From NCBI GenBank assembly GCA_049487715.1, contig CP150572.1, forward strand, positions 310,001 through 374,000: a stretch of 64,000 nucleotides of DNA. The letters run 5' to 3'. Under the pieces are notes generated by a model, which did no database searches, was not told where the DNA came from, and saw only the letters and a program-made list of their open reading frames with translations. This DNA comes from Pycnococcus provasolii. Lineage: Eukaryota; Chlorophyta; Pseudoscourfieldiophyceae; Pseudoscourfieldiales. Position 1 is the stretch's first letter. Every line of letters starts with the position of its first letter. Of the stretch, positions 20,762-29,532 are shown one piece after another. The translations under genes and the position numbers were made by a program.

Positions 20762-21400
20762 ATGTGGCGTGGTGGCATGCTGAGTCGTGGTGGTGGTGCG
20801 ACGCGCGCGTGCGTACGAGCGCCGGCGGCCTGCGGGCTGGGTCCTGCGCGACGCGCAGGACGCGTCGATCACGGACGGCCGCCTTGCGCGGCTGCGGAAG
20901 AGAGGCAGGCGCAGACGCAAGCCGAAGAGGAGGAGATGCTTGCGGCGGATTACCTCTCGCGCGACGTCTCGCGCCAAGCGAATTATATCGCCGCGACGAC
21001 CGCACCGCGCTCGTTGGAACAACAAACCCTGACCCGATTCGTCGACGGCGACACTTTTGGCCGGACGGGCAAGCGTGTGGCGGCACCAGGAACCCCCCTC
21101 AACGACCTCTTCGTCTACCAGTCGTATCTGTACGTCGCCGTCGGAGGGCTCCTCGCCTTTAACGTCATCTTTCCTAGCGACGAGCCAAACGTCGCACGCT
21201 TTCTGGGCATGTGGAGCACGTGGCTGGCGGTGCCCGGCATGAGGGCGCGGGACTGCTCGCCGGGCGAGAAGGAGGCGCTCACCATCCTCTTTCTCCTCAT
21301 ACCCCTTATCAACGTGGGCATCCCCTTCTTCGTGAAGAGCTTTGGGCTCGTCTGGGTGGCGGACGTTGTCGCAGTCGCTGGTATGTATGCCTGGAAGGTG
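20762..21400 (+). CDS. Predicted plastid integral membrane protein, C-terminus unclear
   Basis: The frame runs to 21655, but the convincing part ends near 21400. It has a basic Ala/Arg-rich N-terminus of transit-peptide type, a Gln/Glu-rich stretch, and three hydrophobic segments: YLYVAVGGLLAFNVIF, ALTILFLLIPLINVGIPFF and VWVADVVAVAGMYAW. Between them lies VPGMRARDCSPGEKEA. It resembles conserved plant and algal plastid membrane proteins of unknown role, though I cannot name one. After 21400 the frame is only a shadow of the primase fragment in another frame. A donor-like GTATGTATG at 21381 could start an intron, but no acceptor that keeps frame was found. The gene start is about 345 bp from the PsbR gene start, divergent, so a shared promoter is plausible. 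Confidence 0.5.
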
Positions 21401-21471
21401 GGGGCGCTGCCTTTGCCGGGAGCAGCGGCGGTTGCGTGGACGCGTCCCGCGATGATGCCGGAGAGGGCGGT

Positions 21472-21929
21472 GTGCAGGACCCGAGCCACCTGCCCGTGTC
21501 GCAGCTCGACGCGTTCAACCGCAAGTTTGGCGTCGTCAAGCGGGCGAAAGTGCCGTGCGTGTTTGTCGTCGACAGGGCGTGGGATGCTGCGTCGTGGCAG
21601 CCCTTCGCGTCGTTCGAGCAGGCGGAGGCGGAGCACGGGGGACTCGTCGCGTTGAAGCGAAGCAAGGTGCGTGTCGAGTGGGCGCGTCTTTGGCTCAAGC
21701 ACCCGGATGCAAATCGCTACGACATGCTTGCGTTCCTGCCGGGATCGGCCCAGGTCCGGGAGGTCGAGGGAGACGCGTTTTGAGCACGTGGAGCGGTTTC
21801 CCGTACGAGCCGGTTGCGGGGGATCGATCCAAGTACCTGACGCTCCTCCGCAACGGCATCTGCGGTGGCGTCGAGGCGCAGTACGAGTATGCTCTCACCT
21901 GGATGGCGCTCGCGATGCAGCAGTTTTAG
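21472..21929 (+). pseudogene. Virus/phage-type primase-helicase (D5/DUF5906-like) fragment, frameshifted
   Basis: Two adjacent frames join by one indel near 21775. The first gives LDAFNRKFGVVKRAKVPCVF, then LWLKHPDANRYDMLAFLPG. The second gives LSTWSGFPYEPVAGD, ICGGVEAQYEYALTWMALAMQ, and stops at 21927-21929. This order (N-x-x-F-A-V-V strand, W-L-x-H-P-x-R-R-Y-D, F-N-x-W-x-G-F-x-x-x-P-x-x-G-D, I-C-G-G-x-E-x-x-Y-x-Y-x-x-x-W-x-A-x-x-x-Q) is that of the segment just before the helicase core in D5/NrS-1-type primase-helicases of phages, large DNA viruses and virophage/polinton-like elements. The helicase Walker motifs are absent. It abuts the 3' end of the plastid membrane protein gene, suggesting an old viral insertion. 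A further coding-like piece (ALSFFKKTATGGFPIVIST, to 22065) follows in another frame. Confidence 0.6.
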
Positions 21930-22307
21930 CATAATAAGGAATAAGGCGCAGGCGGCAAAAGCTCTTTCTTTCTTCAAGAAAACAGCCACCGGCGGCTTCC
22001 CAATCGTAATCTCAACCATTCATTCATTCAAGCATCAAGGGTATGTCCCGCCCGAATATCCCTAAGGGAAAGAAAAGAAGGATGGGTTAGGGTTAGGGTT
22101 TACGGGGGGACAAAACTGTGACTCACACTCTGTTAACAGGGTTTCCCCTGGCCAGGTGGAGGGATTTCCAAAACTGCCCTACCCCTTTCCAGTAGTAGTA
22201 ATGCCTATATCAGACGTCAGGGTAGGGGAAGAAGCACGTTAAGAGAAGAACGCGGTCGGGAACCGAAAACGATGGGAGCAACGGTGGGGTCCCGTTTCTT
22301 CCTTGTG
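21930..22307. other. Spacer with short TTAGGG tract and family A fragment
   Basis: It includes GGGTTAGGGTTAGGGTTTACG (22083-22104) and, at 22249-22300, the right half of the family A palindrome plus its downstream sequence (GCGGTCGGGAACCGAAAACG). This abuts the 46-bp tandem array. Confidence 0.7.
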
Positions 22308-22590
22308 GTGGTCAAGAAGACGACCCGGCCGGCTTTATAAGACGCGGATTGAGGTGGTCAAGAATACGACCCGGCCGGCTTTATAAGACGATGATTGAGG
22401 TGGTCAAGAATACGACCCGGCCGGCTTTATAAGACGCGGATTGAGGTGGTCAAGAATACGACCCGGCCGGCTTTATAAGACGCGGATTGAGGTGGTCAAG
22501 AATACGACCCGGCCGGCTTTATAAGACGCGGATTGAGGTGGTCAAGAATACCGAATACGACCCGGCCGGCTTTATAAGACGATGATTGAG
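22308..22590 (+). repeat. 46-bp tandem array, six units, each with a TATA-like box
   Basis: Units start at 22308, 22354, 22400, 22446, 22492 and 22538; the last carries a 7-bp insertion. Each has GTGGTCAAGAATACGACCCG and then GCCGGCTTTATAAGACG. Two alternative unit endings, CGCGGATT and ATGATT, alternate. The array ends about 100 bp before the first ATG of the next transcription unit, so it may be a multiplied core promoter. Confidence 0.9.
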
Positions 22591-22687
22591 GTGTTCTCTT
22601 CTCCCGCCGAAAACTCGCCGAAACCGAAACTCGCCAACATACATCACAAAACTTCACAAAACGTCTCCTCGAATTCTCGAAAGATCA

Positions 22688-23011
22688 ATGTCCGCGCCAC
22701 CACCACGTCAACTGGGTGGTGGTGGTGGTGGTGGTGGTAGTGGTGGTGGTGGTGGTGGTGTATCTCCCAGTATGCAAGGCTCGAGTATGCAAGGATATCA
22801 CGCGGGTATGGCGAGCTCGTCAATGCAAGGCGCGCATGTTCGTGTCTCAGTGTCCCAGTATCTCTCGTCGTCCTACCTTGAAAGTCCTGTGGGGTTCCAA
22901 GGGGGAGTCGTCAAGGAGTTGATGCGGCCATGCCTCAATGGATGCCTCCATGCCGTCAGACAATGTCGATACTATCATTTTCAGATGTGCGCACTCCAAC
23001 ACGATACGTGA
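22688..23011 (+). CDS. Gly-rich upstream frame, possibly N-terminal exon of the TTLL gene
   Basis: The ATG at 22688 (context AAGATCAATG) opens 107 codons: MSAPPPRQL, two Gly runs encoded by a GGT microsatellite (22712-22760), then SMQGSSMQGYHAGM and a helical tail. It overlaps the start of the TTLL9-like frame by 74 bp in a different frame. It could be a 5' exon joined by an intron whose borders I could not fix, an upstream frame in the leader, or noise. Its position just after the TATA-containing array favours a transcribed leader. Confidence 0.3.
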   Translation: MSAPPPRQLGGGGGGGGSGGGGGGVSPSMQGSSMQGYHAGMASSSMQGAHVRVSVSQYLSSSYLESPVGFQGGVVKELMRPCLNGCLHAVRQCRYYHFQMCALQHDT

Positions 23012-24239
23012 CGTCCTGTGTGCGACACCAGGATGGGCCGAAAACTACGCGGGAGGTTCGGCCGCGGAATATAATGGTCGACTCGACCTCGACTGGGACA
23101 TCTTCTGGGCGGATACCGCGTGGATACACGAACACTACGACAAACTGCGACTCGACGAACACCAACGCCTGAACCACTTCCGCAACCACTACGAACTCAC
23201 GAGAAAGGACCTGCTGACGAAAAATCTCAAGAGGGCGAAAAGAGCGCTCGAAAAGGCGAACGAGGATGCAAGCAGGTACTACTTCTTTCCCACGACGTAC
23301 GCGCTGCCTGCCGACTACACGCTCTTCGTCGAAGAGTTCAAACGACAAGGCGGCGTTTGGATCATGAAACCAAGCGGAAAGTCGCAGGGTAAGGGCATAT
23401 TCCTCATACGAAAACTCAGCGAGATTGCAGAGTGGAGGCGCGTGTGCACGAACGGCGTCGAGGCGGAGAGCTACGTCGTGCAGAGGTACATCGAAAATCC
23501 ATACGTCATCGGAGGTAAGAAGTTCGACGTACGCCTGTACGTGCTCGTGCTGTCGTACGCCCCGCTCACCGTGTACCTCTACCGCAGCGGGTTCTGCCGA
23601 TTTTCGGGAAGCCGCTTCTCGATGGACGACATCGGGAACAACCTAGTGCACCTGACGAACGTTGCGATTCAAAAGCACGCGCTCGACGCTGAGAAGACGA
23701 CAGGGATGAAGTGGAGCCTCAAGGGCCTGAAGACGTACCTGTCGTCGCGCCACGGCGACGCAGCGGTGGACGGCGCGTTCGAGAGCGTGCAGGAGCTCAT
23801 CATCAACAGCCTGCTTGCGGTGCAGAACACCATCATCCACGATCGACACTGCTTCGAGCTGTACGGGTACGACATCCTCTTCGACGAGACGCTCGCGCCG
23901 TGGCTGATCGAGGTGAACGCGAGCCCTAGCTTGACGGCGTCTGACGACGAGGACTACAGCCTGAAATACGTCATGCTCCAAGACGCGCTTCGTCTCGTGG
24001 ACGTCGAGGGTACGCTCTGGAGTCAGGATTCGGAAATTGGCGCGGCGGCGCGCCTGTCGGCGTGCGCGGACCGAAAGGGTGTCGACGTCGACTTCCTGCC
24101 CTTCGAAACGGTTGGCGGCTTCGACTGCATACACAACGCCAACGGACGCTACCGAGTGCGCATAAATAACCCGTCCGGCCTCGCGAGCATGCTCGGCTGC
24201 GACCACGACATCCCACCGCGCGTTTGCCCTCCGCGCTGA
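22938..24239 (+). CDS. TTLL9: Tubulin polyglutamylase, TTLL9-like
   Basis: 433 residues, close to animal TTLL9 in length and layout. It adds glutamates to tubulin tails using ATP and acts on axonemal and basal-body microtubules. Landmarks in order: FRCAHSNTIRDVLCATPGW; DWDIFWADTAWI; LNHFRNHYELTRKDLL; VWIMKPSGKSQGKGIFLI (ATP-grasp nucleotide loop); YVVQRYIENPYVIGGKKFD; VHLTNVAIQKH; HCFELYGYDILFD; and WLIEVNASPSLTASDDEDY (metal-binding end). The late VGGFDCIHN also recalls TTLL9 rather than TTLL1. The key Lys, Asp, Glu and Asn positions of the fold appear intact. The ATG at 22938 is the first in frame and lies just before the conserved N-terminus, but an upstream exon is possible. It ends about 60 bp before the convergent next gene. 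Confidence 0.9.
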   Translation: MDASMPSDNVDTIIFRCAHSNTIRDVLCATPGWAENYAGGSAAEYNGRLDLDWDIFWADTAWIHEHYDKLRLDEHQRLNHFRNHYELTRKDLLTKNLKRAKRALEKANEDASRYYFFPTTYALPADYTLFVEEFKRQGGVWIMKPSGKSQGKGIFLIRKLSEIAEWRRVCTNGVEAESYVVQRYIENPYVIGGKKFDVRLYVLVLSYAPLTVYLYRSGFCRFSGSRFSMDDIGNNLVHLTNVAIQKHALDAEKTTGMKWSLKGLKTYLSSRHGDAAVDGAFESVQELIINSLLAVQNTIIHDRHCFELYGYDILFDETLAPWLIEVNASPSLTASDDEDYSLKYVMLQDALRLVDVEGTLWSQDSEIGAAARLSACADRKGVDVDFLPFETVGGFDCIHNANGRYRVRINNPSGLASMLGCDHDIPPRVCPPR

Positions 24240-24299
24240 CTCGTGCGTGTAACTACTTTTCCTGTAACCTGTAAACTGCATTTACACACTGCGCACACG

Positions 24300-25760
24300 T
24301 CACCGTCTTAGATGAGGCACGCCGGTCGTGCGCGCTCCCACCGTGCGCCTGGGCCTAAAGTCCGCAGGAGGTGGCTCGTCGCTCTGCTCGCCGAGAAGCG
24401 CGATGGGCGTCAGCAGCGGAAACGACAGCGAGCGTCCGCGCTTCCACCCTCGGCCTGATGCGAGGCATCGCAAAATCACGCGCGGCGCATCGCGAAGCCG
24501 GGCCGTTCGCCCGTATTCCGCCTCCGCCGCCTCCAGCGGGTGCATGTGCACGGTGAACCCAGTCGCGACGTTGCTCAGCTGCTTACCCAGCTCGAATGTC
24601 GTCGTTCCGTCTTGGATGCACCTGAGGTGTGCCTGCCCGCGTCCGTCGCGCCACAGCGCCACGCACTTGTAGCACTGCAGCTGTCTCGCGTATATCGTCG
24701 CAGCCTTCGCCTTCTTTCTTTTCGCCGTCTTTCGCCCACGAGGACTTCGTGCCCACTCTCGTGCACCCTCCAGTGTCGTCGTCGCGTACTCCACCTCGCG
24801 TCTCTTGTAGTCGAGCTCAAGCTGGCGCAGGCTTTCCCCGAGCTCCTCGACGAGCGCCGTGCGTCGATGTGCTCGCGTCACCTTTCGCCTCAGCACGGCA
24901 TCCTCGGGAGGCTCGAGTTCCTCGCGCACTTCTCCGAGGAAGTTCACCGGCGGGTGTTGCATCCACGCCTCGTTTCGGTGCGGCGCACCTGCCCGCGCGG
25001 GCGGCGCGATGAGAGGCCTGACGTGACCTGCGTCGTTCGACGCGACGAGGTGCGGCGGCGGCGGCGGCGGCGGGCTCGTCGCGTACGTGAAAGGCTGCGG
25101 CTGCGCCGCAAACGGGGCTACGTACCCCGTGGTCCCTGCTGCTCCGTAGTAGCTCGCCGGCGGCGGGTTGTGTTCTGGCAGCGGCGACGACGCGCTGGAG
25201 ACGTACGGGTCTCTCCACGGCGCGAGCGCGTCTTCCGCCTCCTCGGCGGTTGGCGGCGGCGTTGGCCTGTACGCGGCCGTTGCTGGGTACGGTTCCCCGT
25301 GTCTGTTCATTTGGTACGCACGCATCGGCGACGGCGCGAGTTTGCCGAGCACGGCGTCGTCGTTGTACGTGCGTGCGTCGTTGTCATGCGCGTAGTGTGC
25401 AAAGCTTCGCGGCACCGGCAGGCTGCTCGCGTACCTGAGGTCCCCCACGTACCCTCCTGACGTGTACTCGGGCGGCGGCCTAGGCGGCAGAGTTGCTGTT
25501 TCGCTGTGGTGTGCGTGTTCTCTGAACGACGGCGAGGATGATGCCCGAGCGTGTTGGTTTTGTGAAATCTGCGCGTGCGCATACGGCGACGTCGCTCCCC
25601 CTGGCGATCCCGCTGCGCCTGAGCCGGAGAGGTGTCTCTCAGCGCGCGCCGCCAGCGTTCGAACGAGCGTGTCGACGTCACGCGAGCTGTCTCTGCTTGC
25701 CGTTAAGAGCTCGTTGGTTTCCCTCACAGATCTCGCGTACGAACCTCGAGGACGAGGCAT
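24300..25760 (-). CDS. Pro/Tyr-rich protein with basic helical C-terminal region, unidentified
   Basis: 486 residues. The first ~270 are low complexity: Ser/Ala/His/Pro/Tyr with PPPPPPP, RPPPEYTSGGY and many Tyr. Residues about 275-365 are predicted helical and strongly charged (EELGESLRQLELDYKRREVE, then KTAKRKKAKAATIYARQ). A small Cys-containing segment follows (LQCYKCVALWRDG), then a mixed domain with LRCIQDGTTTFELGKQLSN. It has no signal peptide or membrane helix. No family is recognised. The tail-to-tail position with TTLL9 and nearby centrosomal-type gene are suggestive only of a cytoskeletal role. Confidence 0.6.
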   Translation of the reverse strand: MPRPRGSYARSVRETNELLTASRDSSRDVDTLVRTLAARAERHLSGSGAAGSPGGATSPYAHAQISQNQHARASSSPSFREHAHHSETATLPPRPPPEYTSGGYVGDLRYASSLPVPRSFAHYAHDNDARTYNDDAVLGKLAPSPMRAYQMNRHGEPYPATAAYRPTPPPTAEEAEDALAPWRDPYVSSASSPLPEHNPPPASYYGAAGTTGYVAPFAAQPQPFTYATSPPPPPPPHLVASNDAGHVRPLIAPPARAGAPHRNEAWMQHPPVNFLGEVREELEPPEDAVLRRKVTRAHRRTALVEELGESLRQLELDYKRREVEYATTTLEGAREWARSPRGRKTAKRKKAKAATIYARQLQCYKCVALWRDGRGQAHLRCIQDGTTTFELGKQLSNVATGFTVHMHPLEAAEAEYGRTARLRDAPRVILRCLASGRGWKRGRSLSFPLLTPIALLGEQSDEPPPADFRPRRTVGARTTGVPHLRR

Positions 25761-25892
25761 TGCTATGATAACTAGTAAGAGCGAAGATGAGACTCTCGAG
25801 GCGGCCGAGCGTTCGAAGACGTGAAACGAGCGGAACGAAGTGGTTCACTACGATACTAATTTTTCCAAATGGACACGGTAAAAAAAGAGTTG

Positions 25893-26095
25893 GTGTTGTT
25901 GTTGTTGTTGTCACTTGTTGTCTGTCGGAGCCACAACAAACGAGAGCAAACGAGCAGAGCAGAGAGCCGTTGGAGAGTTACAACTTGTTGTTACTCTACA
26001 ACTTTGAAAAACACACGAATGGTGATTCGGTTGTTGTTGCTGTTGCTGTTGCTGTTGTTGTTGTTGTTGCTGTTGTTGTTGTTGTGGAAAGCAGT
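25893..26095 (+). repeat. TTG/CTG microsatellites
   Basis: Runs of TTG mixed with CTG near 25893-25915 and 26030-26095, in the divergent interval between the Pro-rich gene and the CEP95-like gene. Complementary AAC/GTC runs occur at 26336-26398. These create spurious Gln-rich frames on the minus strand. Confidence 0.9.
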
Positions 26096-26501
26096 TGTTG
26101 AACCTCGAAGATGGAAGAGTGTTTCTTGCTGTGTTGCTTGACCATGCTGTTGTTGTGGAGTGTTGAGTGTTGTTGGATCCATGCTGCTGTTCAGTGTTTC
26201 TTGTTGTTGACGACGACGTTCTTGACACCTGTTCTTGACCACCTTCCTAACGTTAAACTTTAGAGGCGACCTTGACGTTCGTCTTTTAGGCACCTGGTTC
26301 GTTGGTTCGTTCCCACTCCGTTCGAGTAGATGGTCAACAACAGCAACAACAACAACAGCAACAGCAACAACAGCATCGTCGTCGTCGTCGTCGTGGTCAA
26401 CACTCCACTTCACCACCACTCCCCCTTCATCCATTCGAAATTGTTTGAATCCTACTGAGCACTTGCCGCCGTCTTCATCCACGTCTTCATCCAGTGGTGC
26501 C

Positions 26502-28452
26502 ATGTCGTCATCCAGTAATAAGCCTGGATTATTTTTGATTCCGACCATGGTCAGTAACTGCAATCGTTTGTTAAATGCGGCAGGTCTCGCGGACGTCGCA
26601 TGCGCCACCTCCGACGACGTCGTCTCTGTCATCTCAACAACTTCGGCACTCCTCGCCTCCTTGGAAGCGCTCGTGGGAAGAAAGTTAAATAACGCACACA
26701 GAAAACCAAACACGGAAGAACACCGCAAGCACAACGTCAAACTCGTCCTCGACGAACTGCAAACGTCCATCCTACAAACAGACCTCGCGCACATCAACGC
26801 CGCGCGCATCGTCAACGGGGACGAAAGAGATATCAAAGACGTTCTTGAAATCATGGCCGCGCTCGCGAACGTCATGCCGAACGCCGTCGACAAACCTAAG
26901 ACACAGCCGCAGCATATAAAAGCTGTCACAGAACCTACGCCGGCGTTTGATCCGCCAACGACAACGACAACAAGAGCCACAGCGGCTGCTAAGGCAACAA
27001 AGCCAAACAAGACAAAAACTTCTTCTGCAAACTCGGAAAACGTTCCGCCGCGGCAAAACGAACAGCTGCAGCAGCCGCCGCTCGCCGACGCGCCGACGCA
27101 AGAAATCTGCACCTAAGACGACCGCAAGTGCATTGCAACAACCTTTCCGTGTTGGTAAGGCGCCGCACGTTCCCCTCAGCGCACGTGCCGACCTGAGCAG
27201 GAAGCCGACGAAACTGCCATCGTCGTCGTCGACGTCGTTGACCGCAGTCAAGGCAGCTGCGCGGCCAAAGTCTGCGCCGCCGGCGACGTCAGTGTCGAGC
27301 GCGAGCTCAGCGGCATATGCGCCGCTGCACGAGCCAGCGTCCTCCAAAGTGCCGCAACGATCCTACGCACCCATGGCAAGCCTAAAGAAACTCGGCACAG
27401 GCAAGCCAAAAGCTTCCGTGGCGAGTCGCCAAGCCAGCGAGGCGCGAAGGCGGTACGCGAAGGCGAGCGAGCCGCTCGCGGCGGCACTGGCAGCAGAGGC
27501 GCCAGGAATCGCCATGCGCGACGCAGCCTTCAAGGCTTCGCGCCCGGCGCCCGTGGCGATCTCCAAACCAGCGCCTAAAACCAGCGCGAGCCTCGCGAGT
27601 GATGCGGATGGCGGTGGCGTGCTGAAAGCGGTGGCGCACAAAGTTGTCGACGGCGCGGCGGACCCGGAGTTCCGAGCATCACTCGACCGCAAGTTGCAGA
27701 ACGAGATGAGCCGCTTGGAGCAGGTTCGTACACGCGCGCGCATTACACGCGCGGCGGCTGGTCTCGCGCCCGTGGCTCCCGCGGACGCGGTTCCCGTGCA
27801 CGCGACGGCGGAGGTGAGGGCAGCAGCATCGGAAATGCGCAAGCGCGACGAGCTGCGCCGCGAGCTCGTGGCAAAGGAAAAGCGCGTCGAGAGCCGTGTG
27901 CAGAGTCAGCGAGCGGAGAAGCGCAAGGCGCTGGCGCAGCGCGGCGCAAGGCGTGACGCGAAGATTGAGATGCTCAAAGGGCTGCGCTTCGAGGAGTCGC
28001 TGTCGCAACAAGAGAGGAGCCGCGCGGCGATGCGGGCCAGCCAGGAGAGCACGTTGTTCCGCCAGGTTTTCCTGGACGCCGTGAATGAGGAGGTGCGAAC
28101 GTGCCTCGACGATGCGGCGGAGGTGTCGAAACGTGCTCGCAGCCTACGCAAGGCGCAGGTGGAGGCGCTGCAGCATGCGGAGGGCGCGATGGGCGAGCGC
28201 GTTCGTGAGGCTCGTGAGGCGCTTGCAGGTGCAAGCCGCGAGCGCGCACTGGCGGAGCGCGAGAGCGAGCTTCACTTGCGCGATGTGGAGGCAACGGCCA
28301 AGTTAGAGCTGAAGCGCGAACGCGATTCAATACTGCGGCACGTCGCCGCTGAGGAGGAGGCTTCGTACCACCGCGCACTGGACCCTGAGAGATTAAGACC
28401 GGAACTTCAGACGCGCGTCACCAAACTGCTTGTTGGCGGTGCTGCAAAGTGA
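26502..28452 (+). CDS. CEP95-like centrosomal/basal-body protein, frame change in the linker
   Basis: From the ATG at 26502 the first frame encodes a ~120-residue helical domain, with LLNAAGLADVACAT, then KHNVKLVLDELQTSILQTDL, HINAARIVNGDERDIKDVLE and IMAALANVM. This is the calponin-homology-like domain found at the start of CEP95 (CCDC45), a centrosome protein. The first frame stops at 27114-27116. A second frame (usable from about 26947 or later, to 28452) continues a basic Ser/Ala/Pro linker and a long coiled coil (about 27690-28420), for example KRDELRRELVAKEKRVESRV. The shift occurs inside the low-complexity linker (26950-27110). I found no GT-AG intron of the right length, so a sequencing indel, an unusual intron or a real mutation are all possible. 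The coiled-coil C-terminus fits CEP95 architecture. Confidence 0.65.
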
Positions 28453-28563
28453 GGTGGTTGTTGCAGAACGAAGAGTAACGGTGTGAATGGACGTTGTTAA
28501 CTCAGTTCAGTCACAGCACGATACGAGTGTTGACATTCACCACCGCATTCATCTCCTGTTGTA

Positions 28564-29163
28564 TTAGACGTGCCTGGCGCCGAGAATCTGCGCCTCCGCC
28601 ACCTTGGTCTCCGCGCAGGCGATTCTTCCGTGCGTGGGTGCCGTTGCGTTGTACCTCGTCGGTGCGTCCCACATCAGCTTCTGCGTCTCGGTGACTGGCA
28701 CTTTGTAGCGCTGCTCGCTCTCCTCCTTCACTCTTTCGTGCTTGAAGACGCGCGACTGCAAGGCATTGTAGCTGTGCGTCGTACACGCTGACGGCAAACT
28801 CTGTATCTGTGATTTGTGATGTTAGGGTGTAGAAGTTGTGAAACGTGAGAAAGATGTGAGTTCGACACGACTTGCAGAGCGGTCTTGCATAGGGATAGCT
28901 AAACACGCCGCGATACAAAAAGGTAAGTACCAGACCAGACATAGCAGCACAATATTCAACACACCACACCAAACCACAGGCAGGACGACACTCACCTCTG
29001 GCACAGTCGCCCTTAGTTTCGTCTGACTGACACCAGCGGTGTGCGAGAGCGCCGGCGGGTTAGACGGGCGCGGCGGCGGCAAGAGCGAGCCCGTGAAGAG
29101 GTCGAAGCGCTGCCCAGGGTGCGTGTTCACCAAACCGTCGCCGCCGCGATTCAACTTCGACAT
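28564..29163 (-). CDS. Small two-exon protein, unidentified, ciliary-MIP-like in style
   Basis: Exon 1 (29163-28996) encodes 56 residues starting MSKLNRGGDGLVNTHPGQRF. A consensus donor GAG|GTGAGT at 28995 and acceptor AATCACAG ending 28807 remove 189 bp in phase 0. Exon 2 (28806-28564) continues IQSLPSACTTHSYNALQSRV, then YKVPVTETQKLMWDAPTRYN, and stops after 80 codons, giving 136 residues. The splice sites keep a single open frame and remove the in-between stops, which supports a real gene. Size, basic charge and T-E-T-Q-x-x-x-W style recall small microtubule-associated ciliary proteins. I cannot name a family. Its start is far from the MFS gene end (about 370 bp). Confidence 0.6.
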
Positions 29164-29532
29164 GATGGGCGCGCAGTGATGGCGATGCGCGTGGACACCT
29201 CAGGTTATTCGCCGAACGTTAAAGGCTTTGTTTTGATCAGGGCGTTTGATGGCAGTGGTCAAGGGTACTGGATTTCCATCTTGCCATCGGCCATCGGCCA
29301 TCGCCAACACTCGCTGTAAGACGTGGACAAAAGAGGTGGTCATGTATAGAACACATGAAGAGTGAGGAAGGTTGGAACGGGTTGGAACCATCGCTTGCCA
29401 GGGCTGATCACGAATAGCGTCGTGTTACACATCTTTCACTCCAACCCTTCCTTCTCACAACACTGTCGATAAGGTACCCTAGTACTTACAAAAAAGATTT
29501 GGCTTAGCGCCGGCTGACTGATGATGCCGTCG
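29164..29532. other. Intergenic spacer
   Basis: No gene seen. A CATCGGCCATCGGCCATCG short repeat lies at about 29285-29302. Confidence 0.5.

Noticed and set aside
21381-21477. Possible 97-bp intron (GTATGTATG to GTGTGCAG) joining the plastid membrane protein to the primase fragment
   Set aside because: The splice sites look good but the phase does not join the two frames.
22308-22590. Regularly spaced repeats considered as a CRISPR array
   Set aside because: Units are directly adjacent with no unique spacers, and the context is a eukaryotic nuclear genome.
25991-27112. A 373-codon minus-strand frame with Gln/Asn-rich repeats
   Set aside because: It is antisense to the CEP95-like gene and its repeats come from the TTG/CTG microsatellites. 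No domain or plausible start is seen.
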